Notes: generated from the sequence alone by a model not told the origin. A stretch of 32,301 bases of DNA from Verrucomicrobiales bacterium (GCA_029213265.1 JARGNG010000050.1:1-32301), one strand, 5' to 3'. Shown: positions 7,695 to 17,529, numbered from the stretch's first letter. Translations and numbers: made by a program.

Positions 7695-10600
7695 AAGAAA
7701 AGATCGAATTTGTCACTGCCAGCGCCGGCACGGGGAAGACCTATCGGCTGGTGGAGACCGTTTTCGATGCGGTGATGGACGGCAGTGCCCGACCGGAAGG
7801 TATTGTGGCGACGACGTTCACCGAGTCGGCCGCCGCCGAGCTGCGCGAGCGGCTTGAAATCCGCTTTTATGGAGCACAACGACACCGGGAGGTCATTCGC
7901 CTGCGTGAAGGCTACGTGGGGACGGTCCACAGCGTCTGTCTGGAATTCCTGAAACGATTCGCATTCGAGGCGGGCTTGCCGCCCGAGGTCGGCGTCCTTG
8001 ACGAGAACGAGGGGATTCATCTCCTCAACCAGGCAATGGATGAGGTTCTGGGCAGTCAGTCGACAGTCGAGCTCATGGAACTCGCCCGGCGTATCGGGCA
8101 ATACGATGCTTGGAAAGATAGCTATTTTTACCAGGACACGATTGGCTCTCTCGTCGGTGCGGCCCGGGCAAACGACATTGCTCTGGAGCGGTTGGTGGAG
8201 ATGGCAGCTGCCAGTTGGTCTGAGATGCAGTCGCTTCTCGATCCGCCTGTGGACGTTGATCTTGATGCGGGGCTCGCCTCGGCGATTGATGCGGCGCTTC
8301 GTGATATGCCGGAGGTGCCAGGCACGAAGGGATCGCAGGACTACAGGAGGTTTCTAGTCGGGGTACGGAAACAGTTGGACAGTGGACTGCCGTGGTCTCA
8401 GTGGTTGAAGTTGTCGACCGAAACTCCCAAGAAGGCGGAGATTGATGCGTCCGATCCCGTTCGCATTGCTGCCAGCCGGTTCGAGGAGCATCCCCAGTTT
8501 CATGCGGATCTGGAAACCTATCTGGTCACGGTCTTCGATATCGCTGCTCGCGTGGGGGATCGGTTCCAGGCCTTGAAGCGCGAACGCGGCGTGGTCGATT
8601 TCCAGGACATCGAGAAGGAGATGCTCGACCTCCTTCGCACCAGCGAGACGTGCCGGGAAACCCTTTCCGAGGAAATCGACTTGTTGGTCGTGGATGAGTT
8701 TCAGGACACCAGCCCAATCCAGCTCGCTCTGTTTTCCGAACTGGGGAAGTGTGCCAAGAGGATCGTCTGGGTGGGCGATGTGAAACAATCGATCTACGAG
8801 TTCCGGGATGCGGATCCGCAGTTGATCATGGATGCGGTCGCTGGCGCGAAGAAATTGGCACCCCTAGACACCTCATGGCGAAGCACACCCGATCTGGTGA
8901 AGTTTGCCAATGCGCTCTTCGCAGCCCCTTTCAAGAATCGGATCGATCTGCCCGAGGACGAGACGATCATCCAGGCGCATCGCGCACTTTCATCGGAAGC
9001 GCCTGCCTCGGTCGAGATCGCCCGGATCTCCTCGGGACTTTTCAATAAAGGCAACGGGAAACCGAAGGCTCTCACGAATGCCCGGAAACCAGAAGTGTTC
9101 GCAGATCTCGTGGAAGACATCCTGAATCGCGCCGAGCCCATTACGGTCAAGTCATCCGTCTCGAAGGAAAATCCTTTGGGCAAAACCCGTGCCCTTCGGA
9201 CAGGTGATCTGGCAATCCTGGTGCGGTCACATAAACAAGCCCAGGCAATCGCAGGCGCGCTGAATGGTCGGGGCATCGAGGTAGCGATTGCGAGTGCCGG
9301 GCTGCTCTCCACTCCGGAGTGTCGTCTTGCCATGGCTTGCTTCCGGCGACTGCTGGATCCCCGGGATTCGTTGGCAACGGCGGAGATCATTGCCTTCGAG
9401 AACGAGCATCCCACGGAGGAATGGATCGAGCAGCGAATTCGATTCGTCCGGGAGGCCGAAGAGAAAGGTGAAGATCCTTCCCGATGGGGGCTGGAGGGCG
9501 ACCTCGTTTCGCCGGCACTGGTCTGGCTGGAAGAAAGCCGTGAGGAAGAGCCCATCGATCTGTTGTCTCCCCTTCGACTATTCGATCTCGCGTGCGTGGC
9601 GGCCGATGCCTCCCGTATCGTCGCACGTTGGGGGGCTACGACAGAGCATTTCCGGCAGCGAGAGGCCAATCTCGAGCAGCTGAGGAGGCTCTTCTGTGAT
9701 TATCAGGATCGCTGCGCCAATCTTGGGATCCCGGCCACGACGATGGGACTACTCGCTTACCTGGCCGAGGTCGAAAAGAGGGGAGAAGACCAGCAGGCCC
9801 TCGATCCGGGTGCGGATGCGGTCCACGTCTCCACCTATCATGGCGCCAAGGGCCTTGAGTGGCCGGTCGTAATTGTCGCGGATCTCGACAGCGAGATCCG
9901 ATCCCGGCTCTATTCGCTTCGCAGTGTCAATCTGGCTTCGGACAAGAAGATCCAGTTAAGCGATCCGCTGGCAGATCGAGGGCTGCGGCTTTGGCTGAAC
10001 CCCTTCGGCAAGAGTGGCTCTGATACTCTGGATAAAATGGAAGATTCGGAAACCGGTCGCGATTCGTTGCGCCGGGCTGAGGACGAAGAGTTGCGCCTCC
10101 TCTATGTGGGAATCACCCGGGCACGTGATCGTATCGTTCTCCCCTTGGAGACGGGCATGGAACACCCTTGGTTGAATTTGGTCGGCGCCCCCGCCGATGC
10201 GCTGCTCGGGCTTGAAGAAAGTGGAGTCGTTTCGTTCGACGGATCCAACTCACTTTCGGTTCGAGTTGCGGATTTCCTATGGAAAGAGCCGCCCCCTCTC
10301 CCGGAACCGGCGAGTGAGATCGACTTCCCGATTCGGGCGGATCAACGCACGGAAAAGCTGCTCGCTTCGCTGGTGCCGTCTGGGCAACCGGCTATCCCTG
10401 GAGCCTCCATCGGGGAGATCATCGAGTTTGGAGAGCGGTTGGCCTGGAAGGGGAATCCCGATCCCGGCACGGTCGGCGACGTCATGCACCGGATCTTCGC
10501 CGTCGAGATTCTCAATCCCGAGTCGGACGAGGGCGTCCGCCTGCAACGGATCTCCGACTTGCTTGCGGGGTATGACTTGGAATCTCACCTCGAGCCGTCA

Positions 10601-10930
10601 ACCGTTGCCGCGACAGTGGACCGCTACCGCGCTTTCGTGAAAGAGCAGTTCTCGCCGATTTCGGAGCAAGTCGAAGTGCCTTTTTCGTATCTGAATGAGT
10701 CAGGCCAGCGTGTCAGTGGCTTCATCGACCACCTGCTCGAGACGGAGGCGGGGCCGGTCATTCTTGATCACAAGATCTTTCCCGGGAAACGGGAGGATTG
10801 GGAGGCGAAGGCGCTGAGCTATTCGGGGCAGCTTCAAACCTATGCCGAAGCAGTTGGTTCGGCAGGCCATCCGGTAACAACCCGTATTCACCTTGTGACA
10901 GCAGGAGCTATCCTTGAGGTTCAACCCTAG
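7676..10930 (+). CDS. AddA/RecB-like UvrD-family helicase-nuclease
   Basis: A 1084-residue superfamily 1A helicase. Motif I is TASAGTGKT (K21, T22); motif II LLVVDEFQDTSP (about 335-346); motif III WVGDVKQSIYEFRD; motif V STYHGAKGLEW (about 719-729); motif VI LLYVGITRARDR (about 808-819). The C-terminus is a RecB-type nuclease: GDVMHRIFA (His about 940), GFIDHLL (D1018), VILDHKIF (D1031, K1033) and SGQLQTYAE. All catalytic parts look intact. The ATG lies within the last codons of the AddB-like gene, so the two are co-translated and surely form one complex that unwinds and degrades DNA from ends. Length is a little below typical AddA (about 1200). I cannot see a RecC or RecD, so AddAB-type is the better reading than RecBCD. 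Confidence 0.93.
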   Translation: MAENLLEEKIEFVTASAGTGKTYRLVETVFDAVMDGSARPEGIVATTFTESAAAELRERLEIRFYGAQRHREVIRLREGYVGTVHSVCLEFLKRFAFEAGLPPEVGVLDENEGIHLLNQAMDEVLGSQSTVELMELARRIGQYDAWKDSYFYQDTIGSLVGAARANDIALERLVEMAAASWSEMQSLLDPPVDVDLDAGLASAIDAALRDMPEVPGTKGSQDYRRFLVGVRKQLDSGLPWSQWLKLSTETPKKAEIDASDPVRIAASRFEEHPQFHADLETYLVTVFDIAARVGDRFQALKRERGVVDFQDIEKEMLDLLRTSETCRETLSEEIDLLVVDEFQDTSPIQLALFSELGKCAKRIVWVGDVKQSIYEFRDADPQLIMDAVAGAKKLAPLDTSWRSTPDLVKFANALFAAPFKNRIDLPEDETIIQAHRALSSEAPASVEIARISSGLFNKGNGKPKALTNARKPEVFADLVEDILNRAEPITVKSSVSKENPLGKTRALRTGDLAILVRSHKQAQAIAGALNGRGIEVAIASAGLLSTPECRLAMACFRRLLDPRDSLATAEIIAFENEHPTEEWIEQRIRFVREAEEKGEDPSRWGLEGDLVSPALVWLEESREEEPIDLLSPLRLFDLACVAADASRIVARWGATTEHFRQREANLEQLRRLFCDYQDRCANLGIPATTMGLLAYLAEVEKRGEDQQALDPGADAVHVSTYHGAKGLEWPVVIVADLDSEIRSRLYSLRSVNLASDKKIQLSDPLADRGLRLWLNPFGKSGSDTLDKMEDSETGRDSLRRAEDEELRLLYVGITRARDRIVLPLETGMEHPWLNLVGAPADALLGLEESGVVSFDGSNSLSVRVADFLWKEPPPLPEPASEIDFPIRADQRTEKLLASLVPSGQPAIPGASIGEIIEFGERLAWKGNPDPGTVGDVMHRIFAVEILNPESDEGVRLQRISDLLAGYDLESHLEPSTVAATVDRYRAFVKEQFSPISEQVEVPFSYLNESGQRVSGFIDHLLETEAGPVILDHKIFPGKREDWEAKALSYSGQLQTYAEAVGSAGHPVTTRIHLVTAGAILEVQP

Positions 10931-11444
10931 CTGACTCCATCGAAGATTCGCAATGCAAACTTAAGTCGCCAGCTCATCATGCATCCAGGTCAGCCGATGC
11001 AGGAACCAACAACCGCCGCCCTCTTGACCGGCCTCAAATTCAGTGGTCGAATGAAGGCACCGCTACCGTTGTTATCCGATGTTTCCTCGATCATTTTGGA
11101 ATTGAGGCGCAGAAAAAACCAAATCCGACACAAAACAATTTCTTACATGAAGCTACGAACAAGAAGCCGAGAGTCAGACCCAAATCTAAAATCTCGCGGA
11201 TCTCAATCATGCCGCCTTTCGAGCATAGCTTAGAATCAGTCTTTCACGCGTGGTGTGGCCGTTTCACTGGCGAAGATGGCGATAGTTTCCGAATTTAAAA
11301 GGGATGACTCGGCAAATTAAACGCGCGAATCAGAACAGCGTTTTCGGGAGGCGAGAACCATAGTGAAGTCAACACCTCAGCGCCGATGAACCAACTCTCA
11401 GCCAAAAGCCCCATTGCCTAAGCCGCAAGCATCAGTCTTCTACC
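10931..11444. other. Gap before the type III R-M operon; no clear gene
   Basis: A 514-bp non-coding stretch by my reading, more AT-rich than its flanks towards the right. It presumably holds the promoter of the helicase-DUF4391-mod-res operon, but I cannot point to a good -35/-10 pair. One plus frame is open from 10918 to 11298 (126 codons) without an ATG, GTG or TTG near its beginning and may be a decayed coding remnant. No strong terminator hairpin follows the AddA-like stop. Confidence 0.5.
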
Positions 11445-14400
11445 ATGGAAAATTCCTTATTGGAAAAAATTGAGTCCTCCCTGAGCAAAAGCTCCAAGAG
11501 CTCGTCCGTAAACATCGTCAATGACAAGCTCACGCTCTCTGTCTTCGATCTGCTCAAAAAAAGCCTCAGCCGGGTTGCCGAGATCAATTTGGTGCTCCGT
11601 GATAAAAATGTCGATCTCCCCGCCGACTCCCTCGTCCGCGAGTTCGAGCTCAACCCTAGCGAGGCACTTTTCAATGCCTACGACATCACTCAGAAAAATA
11701 AACTTCAGCACTTTGAGCAGGCCAAACAAATGGCCTCGTTCATCGAAGCCCACGTCAGCGTCAAGAAGACGACTCCCAAGTGCCAGATCAAAGGCAACGT
11801 CCTTCTCGTCGATGATGACTTCATGATTCAAGGCTCGTCTTCCTTGGAGCTCGCTCCAAAGAGCTCCAGGTCGAGAGTCAGCAATATCAATTTCGACAGC
11901 ATCATCAGCGACACGATGGACAAAGGCCAGATTGTCGCCGCCCGGGAGACCTTCAACCGTATCTGGAACAACGACGATCTCACGGACGATTATAAGCAGG
12001 AAATTCTGAACCGACTGGAAGCCCTTTACAAAGAACACTCCCCGGAGTTTCTCTACTACTTCACCCTCCACTCACTCTTTGGCCACCAGCTCGACTCAGG
12101 CATCGACCGTTTCGAGGAGGACAACATGCGTTTCAAGGAAACGAAGATCTGGAACATGCTCTATGACTTCCAGAAAGATTGCGTCCTCTCAGCGATCCAG
12201 AAGATCAACAAATACAACGGCTGCATCATTGCAGACAGCGTCGGTCTCGGGAAAACTTTCGAGGCTCTGGCCGTGATCAAATACTACGAACTACGCCAGG
12301 ACAATGTTCTCGTGCTCACTCCCGCCAAGCTCTACGACAACTGGAACTCATTCAAAGGTGCCTACAAAGACAGCGTCCTCGACGAGACATTCTACTACAA
12401 GATCATGTTTCACACGGATCTCTCCCGCTACAAAGGAGACTCGAAAAGCGGATGGGATCTCGCTCGCTTCGATTGGAGTAAATTCGATCTCGTTGTCATC
12501 GACGAATCCCATAACTTCCGCAACCGGGTAGAGCGCGATGAGGAAGAGGGCTTCACCCGCTACCAGCGTCTCCTTTACGACGTGATCAAGAGCAATCAGA
12601 AGACCAAGGTTCTCCTGCTCTCAGCTACCCCGGTCAACAACTCCCTCAAAGACCTCCGCAATCAGATCAGCATCATCACTGCCGACAACGACAGCGCCTT
12701 CGAACAAGATGGTATCCCGAGCGTCAGCAGCACCCTCAATGAAACCACCCGGGCGATCGGCCAATGGAACGCGGATGAGGAGGCTGACAAGTCTCAGCTG
12801 CTCGACTCACTCCCGTCCAGCTTCTACACCATCCTGGAGAAAATGACCATCGCTAGGAGTCGCAAGCACATCACCGAGTTCTACAAAAACTCTGACGTCG
12901 GCACCTTCCCGGAAAAGCTCAAGCCGGATACCTACACGCCGCATATCGACACCGAAAAGACCTTGCTCGACTTCCACGAGACCAATCTCAAGCTCGAAGA
13001 GCTGCTCCTGGCGGTTTACATCCCGATGAATTACATCAAGCCCGAGCACCGGGCCTACTATCGGGAAAAATACCAAACCACACGCGATGGCAAAGTCATC
13101 TTCAGCCACGAGGACCGCGAGTTCCTGACCGCCAAGATGCACCGCTTCAACCTCTTCAAGCGGCTGGACAGCTCCATTGCCGCCTTCCACCAGACCCTCA
13201 CCCGCCTGTTGGCGAAGATCGATAGCTTTATCACTGTCCTGAAATCTGAAACCGCTGATCTCAGCTACGAAGAGGAAGACGATTCAGAAGACCAGGGCGC
13301 AGCGCTCGATTACAAATACGACCTCAAAGTCGCCCACCTCAAACGCGAGGAGTACCTCACCGATCTCGAAGCCGACAAATTCCTCATCTCTGCGATCCTC
13401 AAGGAGTCCCAACAAATCCTCGACGAGAAGCGGGACAACAAACTCCTCACCCTCACTGAGCTGATTCAGGCCAAGGTCCGCGACACCCCATACAATCCCG
13501 GCAACAAAAAGATCCTCATCTTCTCCGCATTCGCAGACACCACGCGCTACCTCTACTCGGAACTCGAGCCACTTTGCAACGATGCCGGCCTCACCCTGGC
13601 CACGATCTCCGGCACCGGTCCGCCGAAGGTCAACGACAAGCGGGTCGATGCTTCCTTCCATGGCGTTCTCTCCGCCTTCTCTCCGAAGTCCAAGCTCCGC
13701 AACGAGCTCGCGCCGGAAGACCAGGTCGATATCCTCATCGGCACCGACTGCCTCTCCGAGGGGCAAAACCTTCAGGACTGCGATTGCGTGGTCAACTACG
13801 ACGTGCAGTGGAACCCGGTCACCCTGATCCAGCGCTTTGGCCGGATCGACCGTATTGGCAGCGTCAATACCCACATCAAGATGATCAGCTTCTTCCCCGA
13901 CGTGGACCTGAACGAGTACCTCGATCTCGAGAACCGGGTGAAAACGAAGATGGTCACCGCCAACCTCTCTTCCACCGGTGGCGATGACATCCTCACACCG
14001 GAGATGAATGACATCAGCTTCCGCTCGCGTCAGCTCAAGCGCCTCAAGGACGAAGTGATCGAACTGGAGGACACCAATGAGAACCTCTCCCTCACGGATC
14101 TCAACATGAACGAGTATCTCTACGAGCTGGCCGAATACCTCAAGCAGACCCCCGACCTCACGACCACACCCACCGGGATCTACTCCATCGTCAGTGCGGG
14201 CCGGGCTTCCAGCACCATTCTTCCCGAGGATGCCCACGGCGTTCTCTTCTGCTTCAAGCACCGCAATATTTTTGATAAGCCGAAGAGCGATAGCTCTCTT
14301 TACCCGTACTACCTCGTTTACGTGGCACAGGACGGCACCATCCGACTTTCCAACAACCAGGCGCGGGAGTCCCTCAAATTCCTCCGCAAAGCCTGTATCA

Positions 14401-14633
14401 ACCAGAGCAACCCCATTCCCGAACTCGTAGAGGCCATGCTCGCCGAGACAGATGAGTGTCGCAATATGTCCACCTACTCCTCCCTCCTCAATCAGGCGAT
14501 CCAGTCCATCCAGAAAAAGGAAGCGGAATCCTCAGAGGAAACCGTCTTTGACTTTGGCGGCTTCAACAATCCCTTCGCCGAGGAAGACGCCGATGACTTC
14601 GAGCTCATCTCCTTCCTCATCGTTCGCCCTTAA
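11445..14633 (+). CDS. SNF2-type (SF2) helicase with degenerate PLD-like N-terminus
   Basis: A 1062-residue SF2 ATPase. Walker A is ADSVGLGKTFEAL (K270, T271), Walker B VVIDESHNF (D353, E354), motif III LLLSATPVNN (393-395), and the second RecA lobe ends in QRFGRIDRIGS (796-806). These are SNF2/RapA-like motifs of DNA translocases. Residues about 30-150 resemble a PLD domain that has lost its catalytic residues: QIKGNVLL stands where HxK is expected and GSSSLE where GSxN is expected (130-135). It is the first gene of a tight four-gene operon (gaps of 8, 20 and 18 bp) with DUF4391, mod and res, and shares their C-ending codon preference. I infer that it works with the type III enzyme, perhaps as a translocase that remodels or loads it. 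It is not a standard type III subunit. Confidence 0.88.
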   Translation: MENSLLEKIESSLSKSSKSSSVNIVNDKLTLSVFDLLKKSLSRVAEINLVLRDKNVDLPADSLVREFELNPSEALFNAYDITQKNKLQHFEQAKQMASFIEAHVSVKKTTPKCQIKGNVLLVDDDFMIQGSSSLELAPKSSRSRVSNINFDSIISDTMDKGQIVAARETFNRIWNNDDLTDDYKQEILNRLEALYKEHSPEFLYYFTLHSLFGHQLDSGIDRFEEDNMRFKETKIWNMLYDFQKDCVLSAIQKINKYNGCIIADSVGLGKTFEALAVIKYYELRQDNVLVLTPAKLYDNWNSFKGAYKDSVLDETFYYKIMFHTDLSRYKGDSKSGWDLARFDWSKFDLVVIDESHNFRNRVERDEEEGFTRYQRLLYDVIKSNQKTKVLLLSATPVNNSLKDLRNQISIITADNDSAFEQDGIPSVSSTLNETTRAIGQWNADEEADKSQLLDSLPSSFYTILEKMTIARSRKHITEFYKNSDVGTFPEKLKPDTYTPHIDTEKTLLDFHETNLKLEELLLAVYIPMNYIKPEHRAYYREKYQTTRDGKVIFSHEDREFLTAKMHRFNLFKRLDSSIAAFHQTLTRLLAKIDSFITVLKSETADLSYEEEDDSEDQGAALDYKYDLKVAHLKREEYLTDLEADKFLISAILKESQQILDEKRDNKLLTLTELIQAKVRDTPYNPGNKKILIFSAFADTTRYLYSELEPLCNDAGLTLATISGTGPPKVNDKRVDASFHGVLSAFSPKSKLRNELAPEDQVDILIGTDCLSEGQNLQDCDCVVNYDVQWNPVTLIQRFGRIDRIGSVNTHIKMISFFPDVDLNEYLDLENRVKTKMVTANLSSTGGDDILTPEMNDISFRSRQLKRLKDEVIELEDTNENLSLTDLNMNEYLYELAEYLKQTPDLTTTPTGIYSIVSAGRASSTILPEDAHGVLFCFKHRNIFDKPKSDSSLYPYYLVYVAQDGTIRLSNNQARESLKFLRKACINQSNPIPELVEAMLAETDECRNMSTYSSLLNQAIQSIQKKEAESSEETVFDFGGFNNPFAEEDADDFELISFLIVRP

Positions 14634-14641
14634 TTTATTGT

Positions 14642-15346
14642 ATGGTCGAGATCCCGTCATCCTACCTGATCGGCAGCCAGGGGAAGCAGCTCAATAAAAA
14701 GAACTTCATCCCGGGTGACGCCACCACCAGTGATAAGCGCCGCCTCCGTGAGTGTCTCGGAAAAGTCGTGCTCACCCATCAGATCGCCGGAGAGGATATC
14801 CCGTCACGCATCGATGAGCATTACCACTGTGCCGTCATCCTCTTCCTCGACATCCAGCTCACCGATCTCAAGCACAAGGACTTCGCGGCAAAGCTCGTCC
14901 AGCCCCTGATGAAGCCCTTCGCCGTCCTGCATTTCCATGATGGTGCCGGCAACCACGCCCTCTCCTTCTCCCACAAGCGACTCAACAAGCTCGACCCCGG
15001 GAATATCGTCGTCGAGCAAGCCTATTGCACAGACGCCTTCACCACGCCACCTTCGACGCTCGCCTTTCCGGCCCTGATAAACCGGAACTCCAAGCGCGAT
15101 CTCTATCTTGAGGCTATGACCAAGGCCTATCTGATTGACCACCCAAAGCTCTTCATGGGTGCCGAGCAATTACTGCACTCAAAGCTCTGGTATCAGGCCA
15201 GTAAGGTGATTGATCTTTTCGATTCCCTCAAAACACTTCAGTCTCTCAAACAACAAAAGCAAAAAGCGAGGACCCAGGCGGAAAAAGCCTCTCTCAACAG
15301 CCAGCTCAAGATCGCACTTCAACAGACCAAATCTCTCCATTCTTAA
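14642..15346 (+). CDS. DUF4391 domain protein
   Basis: A 234-residue protein that matches my recollection of the DUF4391 pattern: a start like IPSSYLIGSQGKQLNKKNF (the 'PxxTxVnKxIPKxxF' region), a conserved KVVLTHQIAGEDI turn, then a strand-rich core (AVILFLDIQLTD) and a final lysine/glutamine-rich coiled-coil tail at about 195-234 (LKQQKQKARTQAEKA). The biochemical role is unknown. As I recall, these genes recur beside type III mod and res genes, and here it sits 8 bp after the helicase and 20 bp before mod. A structural or regulatory subunit of the complex is a reasonable inference; no catalytic motif is visible. Confidence 0.75.
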   Translation: MVEIPSSYLIGSQGKQLNKKNFIPGDATTSDKRRLRECLGKVVLTHQIAGEDIPSRIDEHYHCAVILFLDIQLTDLKHKDFAAKLVQPLMKPFAVLHFHDGAGNHALSFSHKRLNKLDPGNIVVEQAYCTDAFTTPPSTLAFPALINRNSKRDLYLEAMTKAYLIDHPKLFMGAEQLLHSKLWYQASKVIDLFDSLKTLQSLKQQKQKARTQAEKASLNSQLKIALQQTKSLHS

Positions 15347-15366
15347 ATTCTAATTCCTTTACTAAA

Positions 15367-17529
15367 ATGTCAGACTACCCAACCGTCCCACAGGAAATCA
15401 GTCAGCCCATCAGCGAGAACCTGCAAAAGCTCGCCGAGCTCTTCCCTGCCGCCGTCAAGGATGGCGCACTCGATGTCGAAGCGTTGCAGGAGGAACTCGG
15501 AGACTTTGCGGAAATCCAACCCGGTGATGAAAAATACGAGCTCAACTGGATTGGGAAACAGGCAGCGAAGAAAAAGGCCTTTGAGCCGCTGCTGGGCAAG
15601 ACTCTCGCCCTGAAGGACGATGGGAAGAATACTGACACGACGGAAAACCTCTACATTGAGGGCGACAACCTCGAGGCCCTCAAGTTGCTGCGTCAGAACT
15701 ACTACGGTGAGGTGAAGATGATCTACATCGATCCGCCTTATAACACCGGGAATGATTTTGTTTATAATGATAAGTTCAAAATCCGAGAAGATGAAAGCAA
15801 TGTGGAGGAGGGTGCTGTATCGGAAGATGGCACTCGTCTAGTGAAGAACGAAAAATTATCAAATAGATTTCACGCAAGATGGCTCGATATGATGTATCCG
15901 CGTCTTAAGGTTGCAAAAAACCTTTTGGACAATGACGGGGCAATCTGTGTCTCGATCAACGACGACGAAGAAGCAAACTTAAGGCGAATTCTTGATGAGG
16001 TGTTCGGGACCGAAAATTACGTTAATACAATCAGCGTTTTGGCGAAGGTTGCCGCTGGAGCGTCTGGCGGAGGAGAAGACAAAAGATTGAAGAAGAATAT
16101 CGAATATATCTTAGTCTATGCCAAATCCCTGCAGACACTCAATCCACTTACACACTTGTTCACGTCGCGTCCGCTTGTGGATGTCATCGATGAAATGCGT
16201 AAAGACGGTGAGAGTTGGAAGTACACCAGCATACTTCTTCCGTTCGCAGAAGATCGGGTGCATTTCAAATCCGTTAAGGACGGGGACGGGAACGCGATTG
16301 AAATATATAAACGGGGAGGGATTTCCAGAACAACCATCGCCCGTGTCATCAAGGAAGAAGACATCACTGAAGAGGAGGCGTACACTAAATACTTTCAGTC
16401 AATTTTCTCTGACACAAACGCGCAAACAAGCATAAGAACTCGTGTTATTGATGCTGTAGGTAGTCTAGATGAGGGTGAATGCCTTGAGGTAGAGTATGTG
16501 CCGCGTTCTGGAAAAGATAAGGGTATTCTTGTTACGCATACATACATTAGTAATACCGTTCGTAGGGTTATCTGGCTTTCCGACGTTGCGGATAGTGAAG
16601 ATGGAGTGATAATCAAACGCGAGAAACTCGGGACCTTCTGGGAGGACTTCGACTACAACAATGTGGGCCGGGAGGGAAGTGTTCCTTTTCCCGACGGAAA
16701 AAAGCCGATTAGCCTCCTTAGTCACTGTATATCAATATATAAAGACACGGAAGGAGTGTTTCTTGACTTCTTTTCAGGTTCAGGATCATTCGCTCATGCA
16801 ATTATGGAAGCCAATAAGAGAGATGGAGGCAGGCGGCGTCATATTTCGATCCAACTTCCCGAACCCATTCAAACTAGAAACCCCCGATATTCCAAGGCGG
16901 TGGAATTTTACGAAGAGAACAACATCCCTTTAATAGTATCAGAAATCGGTAAAGAACGAATCCGCCGCGCCGGCGATAAAATCATTGAGGAACTCCAAGC
17001 AGAACGCGCCAAACTCGAAGCCAAGGGCAAGCTCGAAGAAGAATCCAACCCCTACATCCTCGACCCCGACTCCCTCGACATTGGCTTCAAATCCTTCCGC
17101 ATTGAGGACACCAAGATCAACTGGCTCAAGAAAGACCTCCGTGGCGAGGACCTTGAAGCGGAAGCAGGTCTCACCACCCAGGACGCCCTAGACTTCGTTC
17201 CCGGCTTCACCGATCAGGACATCGTCTATGAGCTCATGCTCCGCCAGAGCAACATCCCGCTCACCCACAGCATTTCGCAGCCGGACAACACGGGGAAGCG
17301 CACCTACCTCTACGGAGATGCCTATCTCGTCTGCCTGGAAGAAAGCATCACCAAGGAACTCGTCGAAACCCTCGCCGCTCTTGAGCCCACCCCGCTCAAA
17401 TACTTTTTCCGCGACTCCGCCTTCGGCAAGGACATCGCCCTCAAAGACGAAACCTTCCGCCGCCTCAATGCCGAGATCGCCAAAAACTTCGGTGACGATG
17501 CCGAAGCCTACACCGTGGAATTCATTTAA
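15367..17529 (+). CDS. mod: Type III DNA adenine methyltransferase (Mod, beta class)
   Basis: A 720-residue site-specific N6-adenine methyltransferase. The catalytic motif IV is IDPPYNTGN (D122-P-P-Y125); the AdoMet-binding motif I comes later, FLDFFSGSGSFAHA (D467 to G473). This IV-before-I order is the beta class typical of type III Mod. The region between, about residues 128-460, is the target-recognition domain. Mod both modifies the host site and gives Res its specificity. A 20-bp gap precedes it and an 18-bp gap follows before res. The N-terminal and C-terminal parts use C- or G-ending codons like the neighbours, while the central part is AT-richer with mixed wobble bases, so the gene appears to be a mosaic (see separate entry). 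No frameshift or simple-sequence tract for phase variation was seen. Confidence 0.95.
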   Translation: MSDYPTVPQEISQPISENLQKLAELFPAAVKDGALDVEALQEELGDFAEIQPGDEKYELNWIGKQAAKKKAFEPLLGKTLALKDDGKNTDTTENLYIEGDNLEALKLLRQNYYGEVKMIYIDPPYNTGNDFVYNDKFKIREDESNVEEGAVSEDGTRLVKNEKLSNRFHARWLDMMYPRLKVAKNLLDNDGAICVSINDDEEANLRRILDEVFGTENYVNTISVLAKVAAGASGGGEDKRLKKNIEYILVYAKSLQTLNPLTHLFTSRPLVDVIDEMRKDGESWKYTSILLPFAEDRVHFKSVKDGDGNAIEIYKRGGISRTTIARVIKEEDITEEEAYTKYFQSIFSDTNAQTSIRTRVIDAVGSLDEGECLEVEYVPRSGKDKGILVTHTYISNTVRRVIWLSDVADSEDGVIIKREKLGTFWEDFDYNNVGREGSVPFPDGKKPISLLSHCISIYKDTEGVFLDFFSGSGSFAHAIMEANKRDGGRRRHISIQLPEPIQTRNPRYSKAVEFYEENNIPLIVSEIGKERIRRAGDKIIEELQAERAKLEAKGKLEEESNPYILDPDSLDIGFKSFRIEDTKINWLKKDLRGEDLEAEAGLTTQDALDFVPGFTDQDIVYELMLRQSNIPLTHSISQPDNTGKRTYLYGDAYLVCLEESITKELVETLAALEPTPLKYFFRDSAFGKDIALKDETFRRLNAEIAKNFGDDAEAYTVEFI
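15747..16950 (+). other. Foreign specificity segment inside mod
   Basis: The middle of mod differs in composition from both ends. Counting seven 60-base lines between 16021 and 16500 gave about 45% GC; four lines from the flanks gave about 57%. Codons in the flanks end mostly in C or G; here they are mixed and include many A- and T-ending ones. The boundaries are approximate: the change begins just after the DPPY motif and ends soon after motif I. It covers the expected target-recognition domain, as if that domain had been exchanged by recombination in conserved flanks. Confidence 0.7.

Noticed and set aside
8794..9669. A 291-codon minus-strand open frame
   Set aside because: It is antisense to the AddA-like helicase; Ser/Arg-rich translation with no motif.
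10979..11233. An 84-codon plus frame in the gap before the R-M operon
   Set aside because: Basic, serine-rich translation without family resemblance and no ribosome site; another frame in the same stretch is open even longer, so openness alone proves nothing.
13284..14261. A 325-codon minus-strand open frame
   Set aside because: It is antisense to the SNF2-type helicase; the C-ending codon bias of that gene removes stops on the other strand.
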